Shown here one piece after another: positions 24,800-36,911 of a stretch of DNA of 64,000 nt. The notes beneath the pieces were generated by a model, which ran no database searches, was not told where the DNA came from, and was given only the letters and a program-made list of their open reading frames with translations. Position 1 is the first letter of the stretch, and the number at the start of each line of letters is the position of its first letter. Position numbers and translations under genes: made by a program. Source of the stretch: Lamellibrachia satsuma (taxonomy: Eukaryota; Annelida; Polychaeta; Sabellida; Siboglinidae); contig BSQZ01000018.1 in assembly GCA_033239005.1 (NCBI GenBank), positions 3,211,036 to 3,275,035 of the forward strand, written 5' to 3'.

Positions 24800-26080
24800 A
24801 GATTTGTATTGAATATAGCAACAATAAGACTTAAAGGTGATCAGCTTCATTAGCAGGGCCACTTTGACTATTCACTGTATGATTTATAATACTGATTGGC
24901 TTCATTATCTGCGCATTTCCATTGGTTCATCATGTCTGTCTCACTGTCATTACGTGTCACTGTCTCTGCCAATGTCTCAATAAAACAGGTATTTTCTCTG
25001 ATGACTTTTTGTCCACAGCGTTTTATGTGATATTTTCTCTGATGGCATTTTGTGTCAAAATTATTCCTAATTATTATTATACTCTGATCTGTGTTGAGAT
25101 AGTACATCAGTGAAATAAGCAGCAAGCAGAGATTGGTGAGGAACACTGGCTAGTGTTGCTAGTTCTCAAGGCTAAAAAGAACACATTGTAGTTTCTTTTC
25201 TTTTTTTGTTTTAGAACTAAACATCTTTTTGTAATCAATCAACAAAATACAATTTTCAATTAAGTTAACCACATCTTATGCAAACTGTTTACACAGATTA
25301 TCAACACTGCTAACAGTAACAGTAGTGTATGTTTCCAAGAGTAATATGGATGTACTGTAAATTAATTAGACAGTTGATACATACACAGAGCAACACTAAT
25401 AAACCACTTATGGTTTATTGAGAAAATGTTGTCTGATGTCCTTGGCCAGGTTGCTCATCGTTATAACACCATATTGGTGGCAAGTACATTACGCCAAATC
25501 AAGACGAGCCTTCTTGTGCACATAAAGGTTCATCTGGTTTCTGATTATTTATAAAACTGAGACCGTTATGGTAATTAAGTCAAGTTGCACTATTAATATG
25601 TCTGTTATAACAGATTAGCAGTGTACCAGATGCACTCCTCAATCTTAAAATCTAGTCTCATAGTTTCCCACTACTAGTGATTACAGTCATGATGTCTGCA
25701 AAATAATTTAGATTATGTTTGTTTATTATCCAAGTAAACTACTGTAAGCATGGGAACCTCCAACGCAGTGACAATGCTGAACAGTATCATTCTATTTATT
25801 CATTTATATATGTTTGCAAAGACAGGAATCAAAATGCACCACTAAAAGCAAAACACACAGTTTTCCACACAGTATGCTGGCACTGGCAGTATACATGAAA
25901 TTTGATCATTCTTTTAAGCATTCATTGCTTTAAATCAAGCATTTAATCACTGCCCTATTACCAGGTCATTTGTTCGATTCAGTCACTAAACATTGGGTAC
26001 AATGTGCCTTGCCATTAGCATCAAGCTGAAGGAAGTTAGAAATATGATGAGCCACTACAAGTTACAGGGTTCAGCCAACT
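24800..26080. other. Non-coding stretch, no gene recognised
   Basis: AT-rich sequence with a short internal repeat of TTTTCTCTGATG (about 24990 and 25033). No exon, RNA gene or classifiable element seen. Confidence 0.45.
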
Positions 26081-26084
26081 TTCC

Positions 26085-26505
26085 CATTGTTACTGTTTTG
26101 CATGATTATAAAAAAACGTGACCATAAAAAATTCTAAAACTTTTTACATGCCACTGTCATCATCCCATTGACATGCTGGTCAAGTTTTGTCAAAATTAGA
26201 CATTTCTAGCTCTTGTAATATGCCTATATGCGTGATACCCATCAATGTTTACCAATATTGGCACAATGTATGATGCACACGTGTCTAGTTGCCAAAAAAG
26301 CCCAAATATCCTTCCGCCTATTAAAATCATCTAAAAATCCACCATTTCACTCTCAATAGCTTCTACCAGCAAACTTAGCAATGTCCCTGCTCAAATGCAC
26401 TTATGTCAGATCATATGAATTTTTTAAAACTTCCTATATGAGTATAATCCAAACTTACTAAGCACTATATTCGTGTGTAACACACCAGGAAGTCTGAGGC
26501 ATGAC
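26085..26505. repeat. Dispersed repeat family B, copy 2
   Basis: Counterpart of 9440-9850, same orientation, with many substitutions. The 3' side runs into sequence with GTATGCCAGGGGAAGCATCC (about 26539), also seen near 30050 in the SINE-like element, so a second repeat may abut it. Confidence 0.7.
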
Positions 26506-26814
26506 CTAAGTAGGTCCTGCTAGTCTGCTACCTGTGTGTATGCCAGGGGAAGCATCCCACATGAGGGCTAGTGTGTCACCTGCCATTGCCTATGACCCAT
26601 AACAATTACATCTGTCAACCATGTGAATTTCTTGCTTCACAATGTATATTAAAAAATGAATTAGCCATTAATTAATTACCCATATCACAACACAAGAAGC
26701 ACGATCATATCACTCAGTTTTAAGGTTTCTGAGAATATCCAGCTCAAAGAGAAACCTAACAAACTTAATTAAAGAAAGCACCAATATCAGATAATCCTTG
26801 CTGGAACAACTGAT

Positions 26815-27085
26815 GGTCTATTGGTAGTACTGAACCAGTGATGATACTGGTAGTATTGATTTTAACTGAACCAGTGATGATACCTATATTATTGAACCAG
26901 TGATGATACTGATAGTACTGAACCAGTGATAATACTGGTAGTATTGATTTTAACTGAACCAGTGATGATACCTATAATATTGAACCAGTGATGATACTGA
27001 TAGTACTGAACCAGTGATGATACTGGTAGTATTGAACGATACTTGTAGTACTGAACCAGTGATGATACTTTTATCAGTGATGATA
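26815..27085. repeat. Irregular minisatellite based on GAACCAGTGATGATACT
   Basis: GAACCAGTGATGATACTGGT and variants recur about nine times with alternating linkers (AGTATTGATTTTAACT, ATATTATT, AGTACT), giving units of roughly 26-45 bp. A larger block (26830-26930) is repeated at 26935-27010. It abuts SINE-like family C on its right. Confidence 0.8.
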
Positions 27086-27300
27086 CTTTTATCCAATTCA
27101 CTCAGCTGTATAAATAAGTACCTGGCCACAGACAGAGGTGGATATCTGAACGAATTCTTCGTGCAATAATTGCAGCATGGCTGGATGCTTCCCAGAGTAG
27201 TCGAGATGGTGTTGGAAAGAATAGGTCTGCCGGGGGGTGAAGTGTAAAGCACTTTGAGCAGTCCCGAGGACTGGATACTGCGCTATATAAGAATGTACCT
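27085..27300 (-). repeat. SINE-like repeat family C, minus-strand copy
   Basis: Reverse complement of this segment reads AAGGTACATTCTTATATAGC, then GCAGTATCCAGTCCTCGGGACTG and CACCCCCCGGCAGACCTATT, closely matching 16143-16330. The homology ends at about CAGCTGAGTGAATTGGATAA, where the GAACCAGTGATG array begins. The tRNA-like tail of the 16.1-kb copy is absent. Confidence 0.7.
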
Positions 27301-27829
27301 TCTCATTTTTTGGGTTGTTTCTGTCTGGAATGTCTACTGCCAGGTCAGCTGCACAGAGCCATACAAGGATGTCCATCTAGACCCTCTGTTCCCACTGTAT
27401 CGGCATTAGACAGCTCCCACTGTGCTGACATTACATACATGGGATTTACATGTAATATGTCATGGTACTGGTGCTGACATCTGGTGTTAATAACATGTGT
27501 TTCTGAGTACCACCTGCAAGGAAAAATAATTCTTTGCAATGAATGTTAAAAGTAGCTGCATATATTATGACCCATTCATGTGGGTGTGACATATACTGCA
27601 ACAACCAGGAGTGTGGTGTCATTGCCAAGTCAAAAACATTTTGCAATTCCAGCAATTTCTTAATATAGTCACATTTACTTACTAATCTAAATTCACGTGT
27701 TAATTAAGTAAATGTAATTAAACATATTATTAGCATTCTTCTGGAAGTTATGGTATCAAGTTAGACAATTTATTAAGCTATATCCAAACTACAAAGATAT
27801 ATCTACAGTATACTTTTTGTTGGTTTTGG

Positions 27830-28190
27830 AAGGTGATCTTCCTCCTTGTTCCCTGCTGTACAGGGGTGAGGGTCAGGTAGTTGTCGAGCCACTCTCTTTC
27901 CATAGTTTTCTATCAGCCACCACCTCTCTCCATCTTTCATCCTCCCCCAATCTTCTCATATTCCTCCTCACGCAGTCCTCCCATCTCAGCTGTGGCCTTC
28001 CCTTTTTCCTGTGTCCTTGATGTTTTTCCACCTCTGCTCTTTGCTAGTTTGCCTGCATCCATCCTTGCTAAGTGGCTTGTCCATCTCATCCTGCTTCTCA
28101 CCAATCTTCCTGTTAGGCTGCATTGCATCCCAACCTCTTTCCTGAGGTCGTTCACCCTTCTTCTGTCCAACCCTCTTTGTTCTTGTCATT
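27830..28190 (-). pseudogene. LINE reverse-transcriptase C-terminal remnant, minus strand
   Basis: Across frames the minus strand gives RMRWTSHLARMDAGKLAK, then GRPQLRWEDCVRRNMRRLG, then DRKLWKESG. This is the R-W-x-GH-x-x-R-M ... GRP-x-x-R-W-x-DC-V pattern at the C-terminal end of many animal LINE polymerases. At least two frameshifts separate the parts. Upstream domains are absent. Confidence 0.72.
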
Positions 28191-28714
28191 CATCGAACTT
28201 GTTATTCGTCAAACCCAGTTGTTCTCACAAACTTGCAGATAGACATTCCCAAATCAATGCTTCCTCAGTTTATTTTCAGATTAGGGAGTTTGCAAAAAGC
28301 AATGCTACCAGGCCAAGGCCCTGACCCACCAATTGATATAACAACATCAAATGACTATCCTTGCCCCTAACAGTTTGTTCAGAATTGATGTCAGTCAGAA
28401 AAAGTGTCTGGAAAATCCTGTAGTGTCCGTAACAATGTAGTTCTGATAGTCATGTTTTGGGGAATGTTAATCATGTATCTTATAAGTCCATTGTCCACGT
28501 GTACCATGACCAATACAACATTATACAGTATCCACATACCCATCCTGCCCCAATAAAAATAGCATTTTGACATTCACGCATAAATTCTTTTTTAATCAAT
28601 AACCAGATACAAATATCTCACATTTATCATTTGAGAATCACATAGAGTATAATTGATCAAATTTGGTCTTTAGCAAGGTTGTTGTATCAATAAGTTTCTC
28701 AAAAAAATGTGACT

Positions 28715-28830
28715 GGTTCTTAAGATACAGCAATTTGAACTTAGTTCGCAGAAAGGCTGATGCCATAATAGCTGTACATTAGGTTCTGAAAAGTGTTCAT
28801 TGACTTCAAATTGCTGTATCTCAAAAATTT
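28715..28830. repeat. Short inverted repeat (TACAGCAATTTGAA)
   Basis: TTAAGATACAGCAATTTGAA (about 28720-28739) is matched in reverse complement by TTCAAATTGCTGTATCTC (about 28805-28822), with a 65-bp loop. A related CGCTATATCTCAAGATCTTA occurs near 29081. It may be the end of an unclassified foldback element. Confidence 0.5.
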
Positions 28831-29899
28831 ATACTTGGACCATTATAATATTTTGCATGAAACTTGTTGATACAATGACCTTCCTAAAGATAACATTTTA
28901 TCAATATCAGAGTTTACTAATTTTGGGTATATCAAGGTCAAAGGTTAAGGTCAGTGACCTTCGCAATAAAATATTATTCAACTACGATGCGATGCACATC
29001 TGTGGACAGGACAATGCTTACATACATGTGTTAAGATGTAACACAAAATTGCAGGAAAATGGCCAAAAACTCACTTAAAATCGCTATATCTCAAGATCTT
29101 ATAAACTCATTGCAATAACCTACAAAATATCCAATATTTTGATGTTGAATCAAATTTAATTGTTTGCCTGAGCTATAAACAAATACCAAAAGCATACCAG
29201 TACCACACAACCTTGATAGAAAGACAACGAAAATAGTGTTTGGTGGCTGTATAAAACACCAGAAAGACCTGTGAGTTTTCATTAGTTGATTACGGATCGA
29301 AAGCTGTAGTAACATCTGGCTTGGGCTTTTGCCAGAAGCAGTACTTTGCAGGTATTTGCAGAAGTACGTCACCATCCTGCCATGTTGCTACTTTCAATAA
29401 AACATGCAGTCAATTCTGCCACCGGTGTTATTAGCATGCACTATGAAAAGGCATCCTCACTCGGCACAATTAGGTGTACAGCTGTAAGTCTCTGTTTTAT
29501 GCACCTTCTGTGATGCCTCCCAGAGTCAACGCACCGGGCTTCCTATCTGCATTTAATCAGTGAATTAGATGTACCACACAGGATCCAGTAAAGTATAAAA
29601 ACAGATGTGCTATGTACAGCTCAGGAATCCTTTTACTTGGCCCAAGGCACCTGCTGGCTTCCTGAGAGGTTCTAATACAGCAACTCGGCAGGTTCAACTG
29701 TATTTTTTCAGACGTACACAATCTTACGCTATGGTTCACCATAGGCAATATATCCTCAAATAATGCTGAACATTACGATATATTCCTCTTTTTGTCAACT
29801 TAGGCAAGTACCAGGTAATTGCTAAGTAATTACGCCATGTTTGAAGGAAATCCATGTTACAAGTGGTTTCTCATCTGATAAGCACCTGGGTCATGTAGT

Positions 29900-30110
29900 A
29901 GAGCGTCGGTCGGCGCAGTGGTCATGTGGTAGAGCATCGGGCTTTTGGTCTGTACTTGTTTCGAAGTTTGGGCGATTTCATTCACCCCACTTTGCCTGCC
30001 TCTTTCAGAAGAGACAGTAAAAGCTGTTGGTCCCTTCTATCTGGTGTCTATGCCAGGGGAAGAAAAAGATCCCATGCAGGAAAAAACCTGTGATGGACTC
30101 ACTAAATCTA
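29900..30110 (+). repeat. tRNA-derived SINE-like element
   Basis: GGCGCAGTGGTCATGTGGTA followed by GAGCATCGGGCTTTTGGTCTG resembles a tRNA 5' half with an A-box. A B-box-like TTGTTTCGAAGTTTGG follows about 35 bp later, and then an unrelated body with CTATGCCAGGGGAAGAAAAA. This is the usual head-body layout of a tRNA-derived SINE. A partial second head (TCATGTAGTAGAGCGTCGGT) precedes it. It is not a functional tRNA gene because the stems do not pair. Confidence 0.6.
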
Positions 30111-30493
30111 GAGAAGAACACTCTTAAAACCAGGAGGACCACATTTGGTGTGCTTTAATGTGTTAACGTCACTATTACTGCAATACTGGATGCCAAAAAA
30201 TCAACAACTAAAAAACCATGAAAAAACAGACACAAAGAACCAAGAAGCATTCCTATTAAAACAAAAGCTTTATGTCACATTTTGGCAAACTAAATTATAT
30301 ATCTTGGCACACTGTCCTTTACTATAAATAAAAAATGATACAATATTTCATGTCTGTTCCAAATGTATACTCTCATTATCCACTCCACTCGCACTATATT
30401 GTACACTCTGCTGTACATGTATTCTATTTGAAGGACGTCGAAGTCCTCTCTGGTCAAAGTCAGAAAGTAGTCACTGCGGACCTGTGTGTTAAT

Positions 30494-30676
<183 letters not shown>

Positions 30677-31271
30677 ATGAGTGAGTGGAGATAGCAGTGA
30701 AACAAGATCAGAGACGGATAAATGAAAACTAAAATCTACAGCCAATATCAGTGCCGGCATCACCTGGACTTCAGTGATAAAGAGGAGAGCAACATATTAG
30801 ATCTGCACATTCATCCAAACTAACAACACAAATGACACCCACTGTATGACTATTCTGTCACAACTCAGCCTCGTGGTACAGTAGCACTTCACTGCAGAAA
30901 TGCATGCTCACAAGGGAAATTCTTTAGCAAATTACTGCTGATGATGGGGATTAATTTGGCCCGTGACATAACTCATGTATCATCAGTCTTAATGAAAGTA
31001 TTGGTTAATTAGCACTCTACAACAGTCTAGATGCCTGGGTAAAAATATATGACAACAGACACATATTGGAAATAAAGTTTCCTAGTTTTTCAGGTAAAGC
31101 TACATTAATTTCATTAAAAAAATTATATAATATACAATATGATATTATTATACAAAATTGGCCATCTTTCTGTGCCAATATTCTTCTAACATAATTACAA
31201 CAACCAAATTACAAATACCCTTTATTTCATAAAGTTCAACATTAACTTACATTAATGTTAAGTCATATGAT

Positions 31272-31745
31272 TTATGAAACAATGGTGCCAATGTTGTCAT
31301 ATGAGAACCAACACAAAGCACAGTAATAGCTACGCTCAGAGAACATGTTAAGGAGCTTCACTGGGAAAAGCAGCGGTCTTGACATGTCTAGAAAGTAATG
31401 CACGTAAAAGATGACAGTTATCACAAACACAATAAGACAAATATAACCAAATAGTGTCCTTCTGCAGAGCATGACATGCAAAAAGCAACCACTTCGGTTT
31501 CTATAGCAACTAGGCAGGCAGACTAAAGGTGAAACAAGAAAGCAATATTTTGATGCACTTTTGCTATATCTGAAGCAGATAGAAGGTAAACTATTTTTAA
31601 CAGACAATAGAGAGGATATCGCTGTTGAAGAGTCAAAACAACAGAAATCCATTTTGATCTGCCCTGTGTGGTTGGTTGGATATGTTTCTATTACGTTAAC
31701 TTCTTCTTCAATATCTGCTGAGGAATCAAAACAATGAAAGTCCAT
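31272..31745 (-). CDS. Uncertain 157-residue open frame with two in-frame repeats
   Basis: I do not recognise this protein. It starts MDFHCFDSSADI and has a second copy, MDFCCFDSSTAI, from about residue 32. It then has a Cys-rich region and a hydrophobic segment near residues 101-118 (FGYICLIVFVITVIFYVHYF) that could span a membrane. A third copy of the repeat lies inverted at 31798-31841 on the plus strand. Differences between copies are mostly at third codon positions. No promoter, splice sites or neighbours support expression. It could equally be a fortuitous frame across a foldback repeat. Confidence 0.25.
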   Translation of the reverse strand: MDFHCFDSSADIEEEVNVIETYPTNHTGQIKMDFCCFDSSTAISSLLSVKNSLPSICFRYSKSASKYCFLVSPLVCLPSCYRNRSGCFLHVMLCRRTLFGYICLIVFVITVIFYVHYFLDMSRPLLFPVKLLNMFSERSYYCALCWFSYDNIGTIVS

Positions 31746-31841
31746 TTTTGTATGTTAGAAATTAGTGTATTAGACTCATATTTAACCACATGGTACACAT
31801 CAAAATGGACTTCCATTGTTTTGACTCTTCAACAGCGATAT
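31616..31841. repeat. Three-copy repeat, two direct and one inverted
   Basis: Copies at 31616-31658 and 31711-31749 (read on the minus strand) and 31798-31841 (plus strand) share AAAATGGACTTCCATTGTTT followed by TGACTCTTCAACAGCGATAT, with few changes. The outer pair can fold into a hairpin of about 40 bp. Confidence 0.85.
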
Positions 31842-32182
31842 GCAGCTGTTGGATGCTTTTGGTTACCTCACATGAATCTAGCAAATGTGATTCTTTCTCA
31901 ACATATTCGGCACAAGTTTATATTTAAAAATCTTGAAGTTGTAGCAGTAATTTCTGAAATGCAAACTCAATGTGTGATCTGAATAGGCTTTAGGAAAATA
32001 TCACAGTATTATACATAACAAGAAGGTAAGTCTTTCCCAGGTAGACAGATACAAAAGATAATTTATTAGTTTTTTAATCATCAGTTAAATTTTTAAAAGG
32101 TTCCATTGCCATAGCAACCACAGCAGGGTAATGTAATTATTTGGAGCTGAGAGTTGTAAATTATTAATCTTAATTGTTGTGC

Positions 32183-32210
32183 CACAAAACATAGTGTTTT
32201 GTGGCTACTT
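32183..32210. repeat. Short hairpin
   Basis: GCCACAAAACA and TGTTTTGTGGC flank a 3-base loop, a compact stem of 11 perfect pairs. It is followed by plain AT-rich sequence, so no function is assigned. Confidence 0.6.
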
Positions 32211-32219
32211 CTTTTATAA

Positions 32220-33860
32220 CTGTGATGTATGTGATGTCCTTAGGGAAAGTATGCCACAAACTTGATCAGTCTGCTGTGTGTCCAACAAAATTACTATCAT
32301 TATTAATATTATTAATTTGACCTTCTGAAATTAAAGTAGTAGTGCACATTAATTTTATTTTTGGCATTACAGAACCTCATTCCTGAGATAGGACTTAATA
32401 CATGGCTTGTCCTCAAAAAGAATTTCACTGTATTCTTATACGTTGTTTGTACCTTTACTGATAATTTTCACCTATAAAAGGCTATAAATAAGGCTAGGAT
32501 ATCTTTTTACTTATGAAATAATTTATATAACGTATTCCTACTTTTACGATCAGTTTCATCCCACCAGTCACAAGCAACATAACAGTACTGAAGTGCCTAC
32601 TAAATAGACCCATGCAGCTTGCAAATTCTCTATCATCACGTATTCACCCACACTTTCATGCCAACGTCAACAAAATGCCATGCTGTACTGCACACTTTAA
32701 TCGAACACAAATGAAGCACTTAGTATATTGCTGTCTGACATGAACATGTGTGTACAACGCTGATAGCATTTAAGTGTTTTACGACACTCGTGCAGCCTTT
32801 GTCCAGCAATCAATTGTGCTAGCTTCTGCTGCATGATGATAGCTAAACTGCAAAACAATGATTGTGGTCTGTTTATTTTGCTGACATTGTGAATGCAATC
32901 AATAATCAATCCTGGGCATTGTAACATCATTAATATTAATAATATAATAATGAGGTGTTTTGGCCCTCGTCACTAACCATGACGGAACAGCACCATTTCG
33001 CTTTCACACATTTACAAGCTTCTAGTATAAATGGCTGTGTTGTTAAGTATGTAGGCGGCTTTTACAGTCTACCTGTAATCCACAATACTGCTGTACACCT
33101 TACCAAAATAACTTGTGACAGTGTTAACATCTGGATCCTGATGATGATTGGACATATTTGTATAAATATACATTGGATCATCAATGTGTGATAAATAGGT
33201 ATGTAATAATACAATACTTTCAATAACAAATTAAACCATTAACCGGATGTAATGTAGACATGATTCAGTTGACGATTGGATTATTTTATGTATATCAGAT
33301 ATTTGTGTACATGACAAGACACGATTGTGAAACAGTTCCATACAGAAATATGTGCTTGCATGCAGTTGAGTTTATTATGATGTAGATACCTAGAAGCCGA
33401 ATGCTGTGTTCACTGTAAATGACAGACATGTACATAGTGCAAACAGTAGTGACACCTCGTGTGACTTGGTAACAATGAAAAACATTAATGACCTCTAGTA
33501 TGCGATACATTCATAGTCATCCATCTTTCCAGTGTAGAAAGACATTAGTATGGCACCAAATTACTGACCAGTCAGTAGTTACACATAAGCAGAGGAAAGA
33601 CAATCTGAGGTAGATAGATTCTTAAAAAACCTACTCCTACAATGAGTTAACAGTTAGGTTATTTGTCACTTGGTGGCACCACTTGACTGAATGAGCCACT
33701 GACTTGTATGTATAATTACTGGATGATGCATTTTTCATATAATTCAACCAGGTTAAAAAATATATACATTTTTAGTTATGAAACTCAGTTAGAGTCAAAA
33801 TAAGTTACAAGCAATTATTAGTATCTGCAACTAAAACAGTACTGTCATGACACACACTAC
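32220..33860. other. Non-coding stretch, no gene recognised
   Basis: Likely 3' flank or intron of the PATJ-like gene, which is transcribed leftwards from 36136. I searched the minus strand for the rest of PDZ1 (the segment that normally continues DGRLKE-x-DQILAIN) and did not find it here. Confidence 0.4.
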
Positions 33861-34111
33861 TCAGACATTAAAATAATGATTGTGTACTTAAAAGGGAGTG
33901 TGGCAGCACTGGCAGGGGTCTCAACCTCCCATCTGTTTTGGGGGCCAACATCCCATTCCCCACCTGTCTATGGGGCCAATCTATTTTCAAGGCCAACTTC
34001 CCACCTTCCAATAATTTTAGGACCAACCTCCTACTTTCCTGGCAAACCACTTAAGAACGAACTATCAAGTGCAACAAAATTAGGTGAATTAAAGATGTTC
34101 TTTCAACATAC

Positions 34112-36160
34112 CTTGCTGCTATTCCTCCTGGCTGTATCTCCTGCACAAAGATGCCAATTTCACCCTGTTGCTCACTCTGCAGTCCGACGACGCTGAATCC
34201 CAAGCTGGTGTTCTCGGCCTTGTACAGCGTCAGGTGCTCAATAACACGACCCTGCGCCGCCATCATCTCGACCACCTTTGCTGCCTCACCGAGTGGTGGC
34301 GCCACTGTCTGTGCAGTGACGCTCTCCGTGCTGGAGGTTGGTGCAGTACTGTCCCACTCATCCACGGCGAGGCTCTCATGAATGATGAGCTCACCACTGG
34401 TAGGGTTGAAGTCAAAGTCATCAGGCCCGAGATGGTGGATGGTGTGGACCTGTTTGAGCATTTGGAGGCCATCCTCGATGGACAGGAGCTGGCACAGCAG
34501 GGGCGAGTCGAGAAGGTAGATGAGTGAGTTGAGGTCACACTCTGCGGTCATGTCATTGGCACTACGCAGCTTCAGCTGGATGCGCTCCAGCACCTCAAGG
34601 GCTCCTTGGGATTCTGTCACAACAAGAACAGTCAGGAGTTAACAAGGCTGCCGTCTTAGGCAACATGTCACAATTACAGTAGGTAATTAAAGGTCCCTCA
34701 ATTTGATTTTTTTCATTCGTCTCGTTTCAGACTAATTTTGCAGACTCTATCCAGTATGACAAGCTAGCTCATTTGTACAATTTTTTTTTAGTTTTGGTGA
34801 AATCACTGGACAAACTATCAAAATATTGTTGATAGTCAAAATTCCATGAAAAAAAGGCAAAAGCGGTCTGGCTCTACATGCTATGACATAAGGCTGTTCA
34901 CACTTTCGCAAGTTACTCGATCTAGCAAAGTAAAAAAATGTTTTATTTTAACCAAAAGAACACACTGTTTTATTAAACTGACTGCACGTATTACTTAACT
35001 ATACACACACTACAGAATGGAACACCAACAAACCTGATTAGTTACGCGATAAATCATGCCAGGAGGAAGTTTTAACAAGATTGCCATCCAAGGCAATATG
35101 CCACAAGTAGAGTCAATACTGAGTAGTTAACAACAGATGGCAAGTGGACCAGGAAGTCATTGGTTGATTGAGAGTCCAACAAAACTAATGTTCATGTATA
35201 TGTGGCCAGTCATTAATTTCATTTTTAAACATTCACAGACATAGCATTTGTACAAGCGTGGATAATACTTTTGAAACAGAATTTACTTTTTGTGAAACAG
35301 AAATCCTTCATTTGAGTTGGAGAGTAGGGCCTACCTTAAATTTGGAATGGAAACAGAATGTTCAAACGAAAAATCAGTAGCCCAAAATGTGCATATATTG
35401 ATTTTATGCTATTTCTAAACATGATTTTCTTTGTAATGTTAACCAATTTCTTAGATTTATTTCCTTTTTTTAAGAAACGTGCTGCTTCCAGAGCAGTTTT
35501 TATCTTCCTCCCACCATTTCACCTCCTTGAAGATGAATGTCAACGCTAGTTAGGGAAATATAACTAGTCTGACATAACCATACAACAGACATAAACGTCA
35601 AGATCACACAAAATTTACCACACAGCCAGAGACAGTTGTATATGGCTCCACCTGGTGGACAATGATGCATAAGTCTGAATAGCACAGGTTCTGGTGCTTG
35701 ATACCCGAATTTCAAAAAAAACTTGCAACCACCACCTTTACCCAATAGGAGATATCTACCCTTTCAAAGACGATGCCAGTATTGTGATCAAGCCATCTAA
35801 GAATTACTCATTTACTATTGACATAGCAGCAGAGTCAATATAAAACATAACTTTGCAGCATGCAAACTCACATTAATAATGCGTGTCGTTTATTGCAAAA
35901 TACATCAAACTGGTGCATGATATAGAAGTTTAAGTGTTATTTAAATTGTGCTGTTTGGACTTCCTTGCAGGGCAAACAGTATTAAAGCAAAAACAAAATG
36001 CTTCTCCATTTGCTATAAATATGCAAAAGTTGCAAATATAAATTATATCCTCATTAACCAGTGTTCTACAGGTCTATCTGTTATTGTTTCAGGAGTAAAA
36101 AAATTTAAGATATGGCTCACCTGAGTGCAATGACATGACGTCTGTTGTCACCTTCTCAGA
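34112..36160 (-). CDS. PATJ/MPDZ-family multi-PDZ scaffold, N-terminal exons (L27 + start of PDZ1)
   Basis: This is the 5' part of a cell-polarity scaffold related to PATJ (INADL) and MPDZ (MUPP1). In that family the N-terminal L27 domain binds PALS1 and the PDZ domains bind junction proteins at the apical membrane. Two coding exons are visible: 36160-36121 (coding from ATG at 36136) and 34613-34112, with GT/AG borders and matching phase. The protein starts MSLHSESQGALEVLERIQ. L27 covers about residues 8-65 and a variable linker runs to about 120. PDZ1 begins near IEHLTLYKAENTSLGFSVVG (LGFSV is the ligand-binding loop) and stops in GIFVQEIQPGGIAA at a GTATGT donor, just before the segment that usually reads DGRLKE. 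The first exon is open upstream of the ATG, so an earlier start is possible. PATJ versus MPDZ cannot be decided. Later exons were not found. Confidence 0.85.
34718..35045. repeat. Dispersed repeat family A, copy 2, in the PATJ-like intron
   Basis: Contains TCGTTTCAGACT, AAGCTAGCTCATTTGTACAA, GGCAAAAGCGGTCTGGCTCT, GTTACTCGATCTA, AAACTGACTGC and CAACAAACCTGATT, in the same order and orientation as 48275-48530. It has no open frame and no clear terminal repeats, consistent with a SINE or an old MITE. Confidence 0.75.
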
Positions 36161-36911
36161 CTGAAAACAACAATCAATCAGATTCATGCTGACAGACCTT
36201 CAGTCTGGTTATACAATAATAGTCAATACCAACCAGTCCCTAATACAAAGTTTGTTTGTTTAGATTAATATCCCACTTTAAATAAAAAAATGGTCTTATC
36301 TTTCAGCAAAGACAACTTTGGCAAGTTTCATCAAGATTTGCCTCTCCTACAGCAATTTGAGGGCCTAAAAATTGGCATATTTTTGCATAAAAATGTAAAA
36401 ACTTAAGACGATGGTATTTCATGTGTAAAAACAAAAATATGCGGTCTGGGTGCCTCCTTTTATTTTTTTGTGTTAAAAGAATGTATATTTGGTTAAAAAA
36501 TTAACTGTCTATAAAAAAATGTCTGCCTTACAACCCATCCTCAACTGATTTCCAAAAAAAAAAAGAAACTGAACAAACATTATAAGTCATACAGAATTTT
36601 TTGGTGGAAAACTGTGAAAAAAATCTGTCCCCTTATGTCGTGTCTGTCACACCCTATTTTCCCAGAAAATTATGAGGGAGAAAAAATATGCTATAAATAG
36701 CTTGAACCATTTACAATTCACAGATACAAAATCATTAATCAATGAGTTGGTGTTATTAAGAAGCAAAGGATTTATCAGTTCCATCCCTTAAAATGTTGCG
36801 TCATGACAGATGCAACATAAATACCAGAATGATAAATTTGCTGAATTAAATTAATGGCATATGTCCAGATGTTTTGGTTTGAAAAATATTCTAATTTAGA
36901 ATAATAGGTAC

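Noticed and set aside
29905..29965. tRNA gene
   Set aside because: A-box and B-box resemblance only; acceptor and anticodon stems do not pair, and a SINE-like body follows.
34151..34538. Other frames over the L27/PDZ exon
   Set aside because: Shadows of the PATJ/MPDZ-like exon, whose own frame has clear domain signatures.
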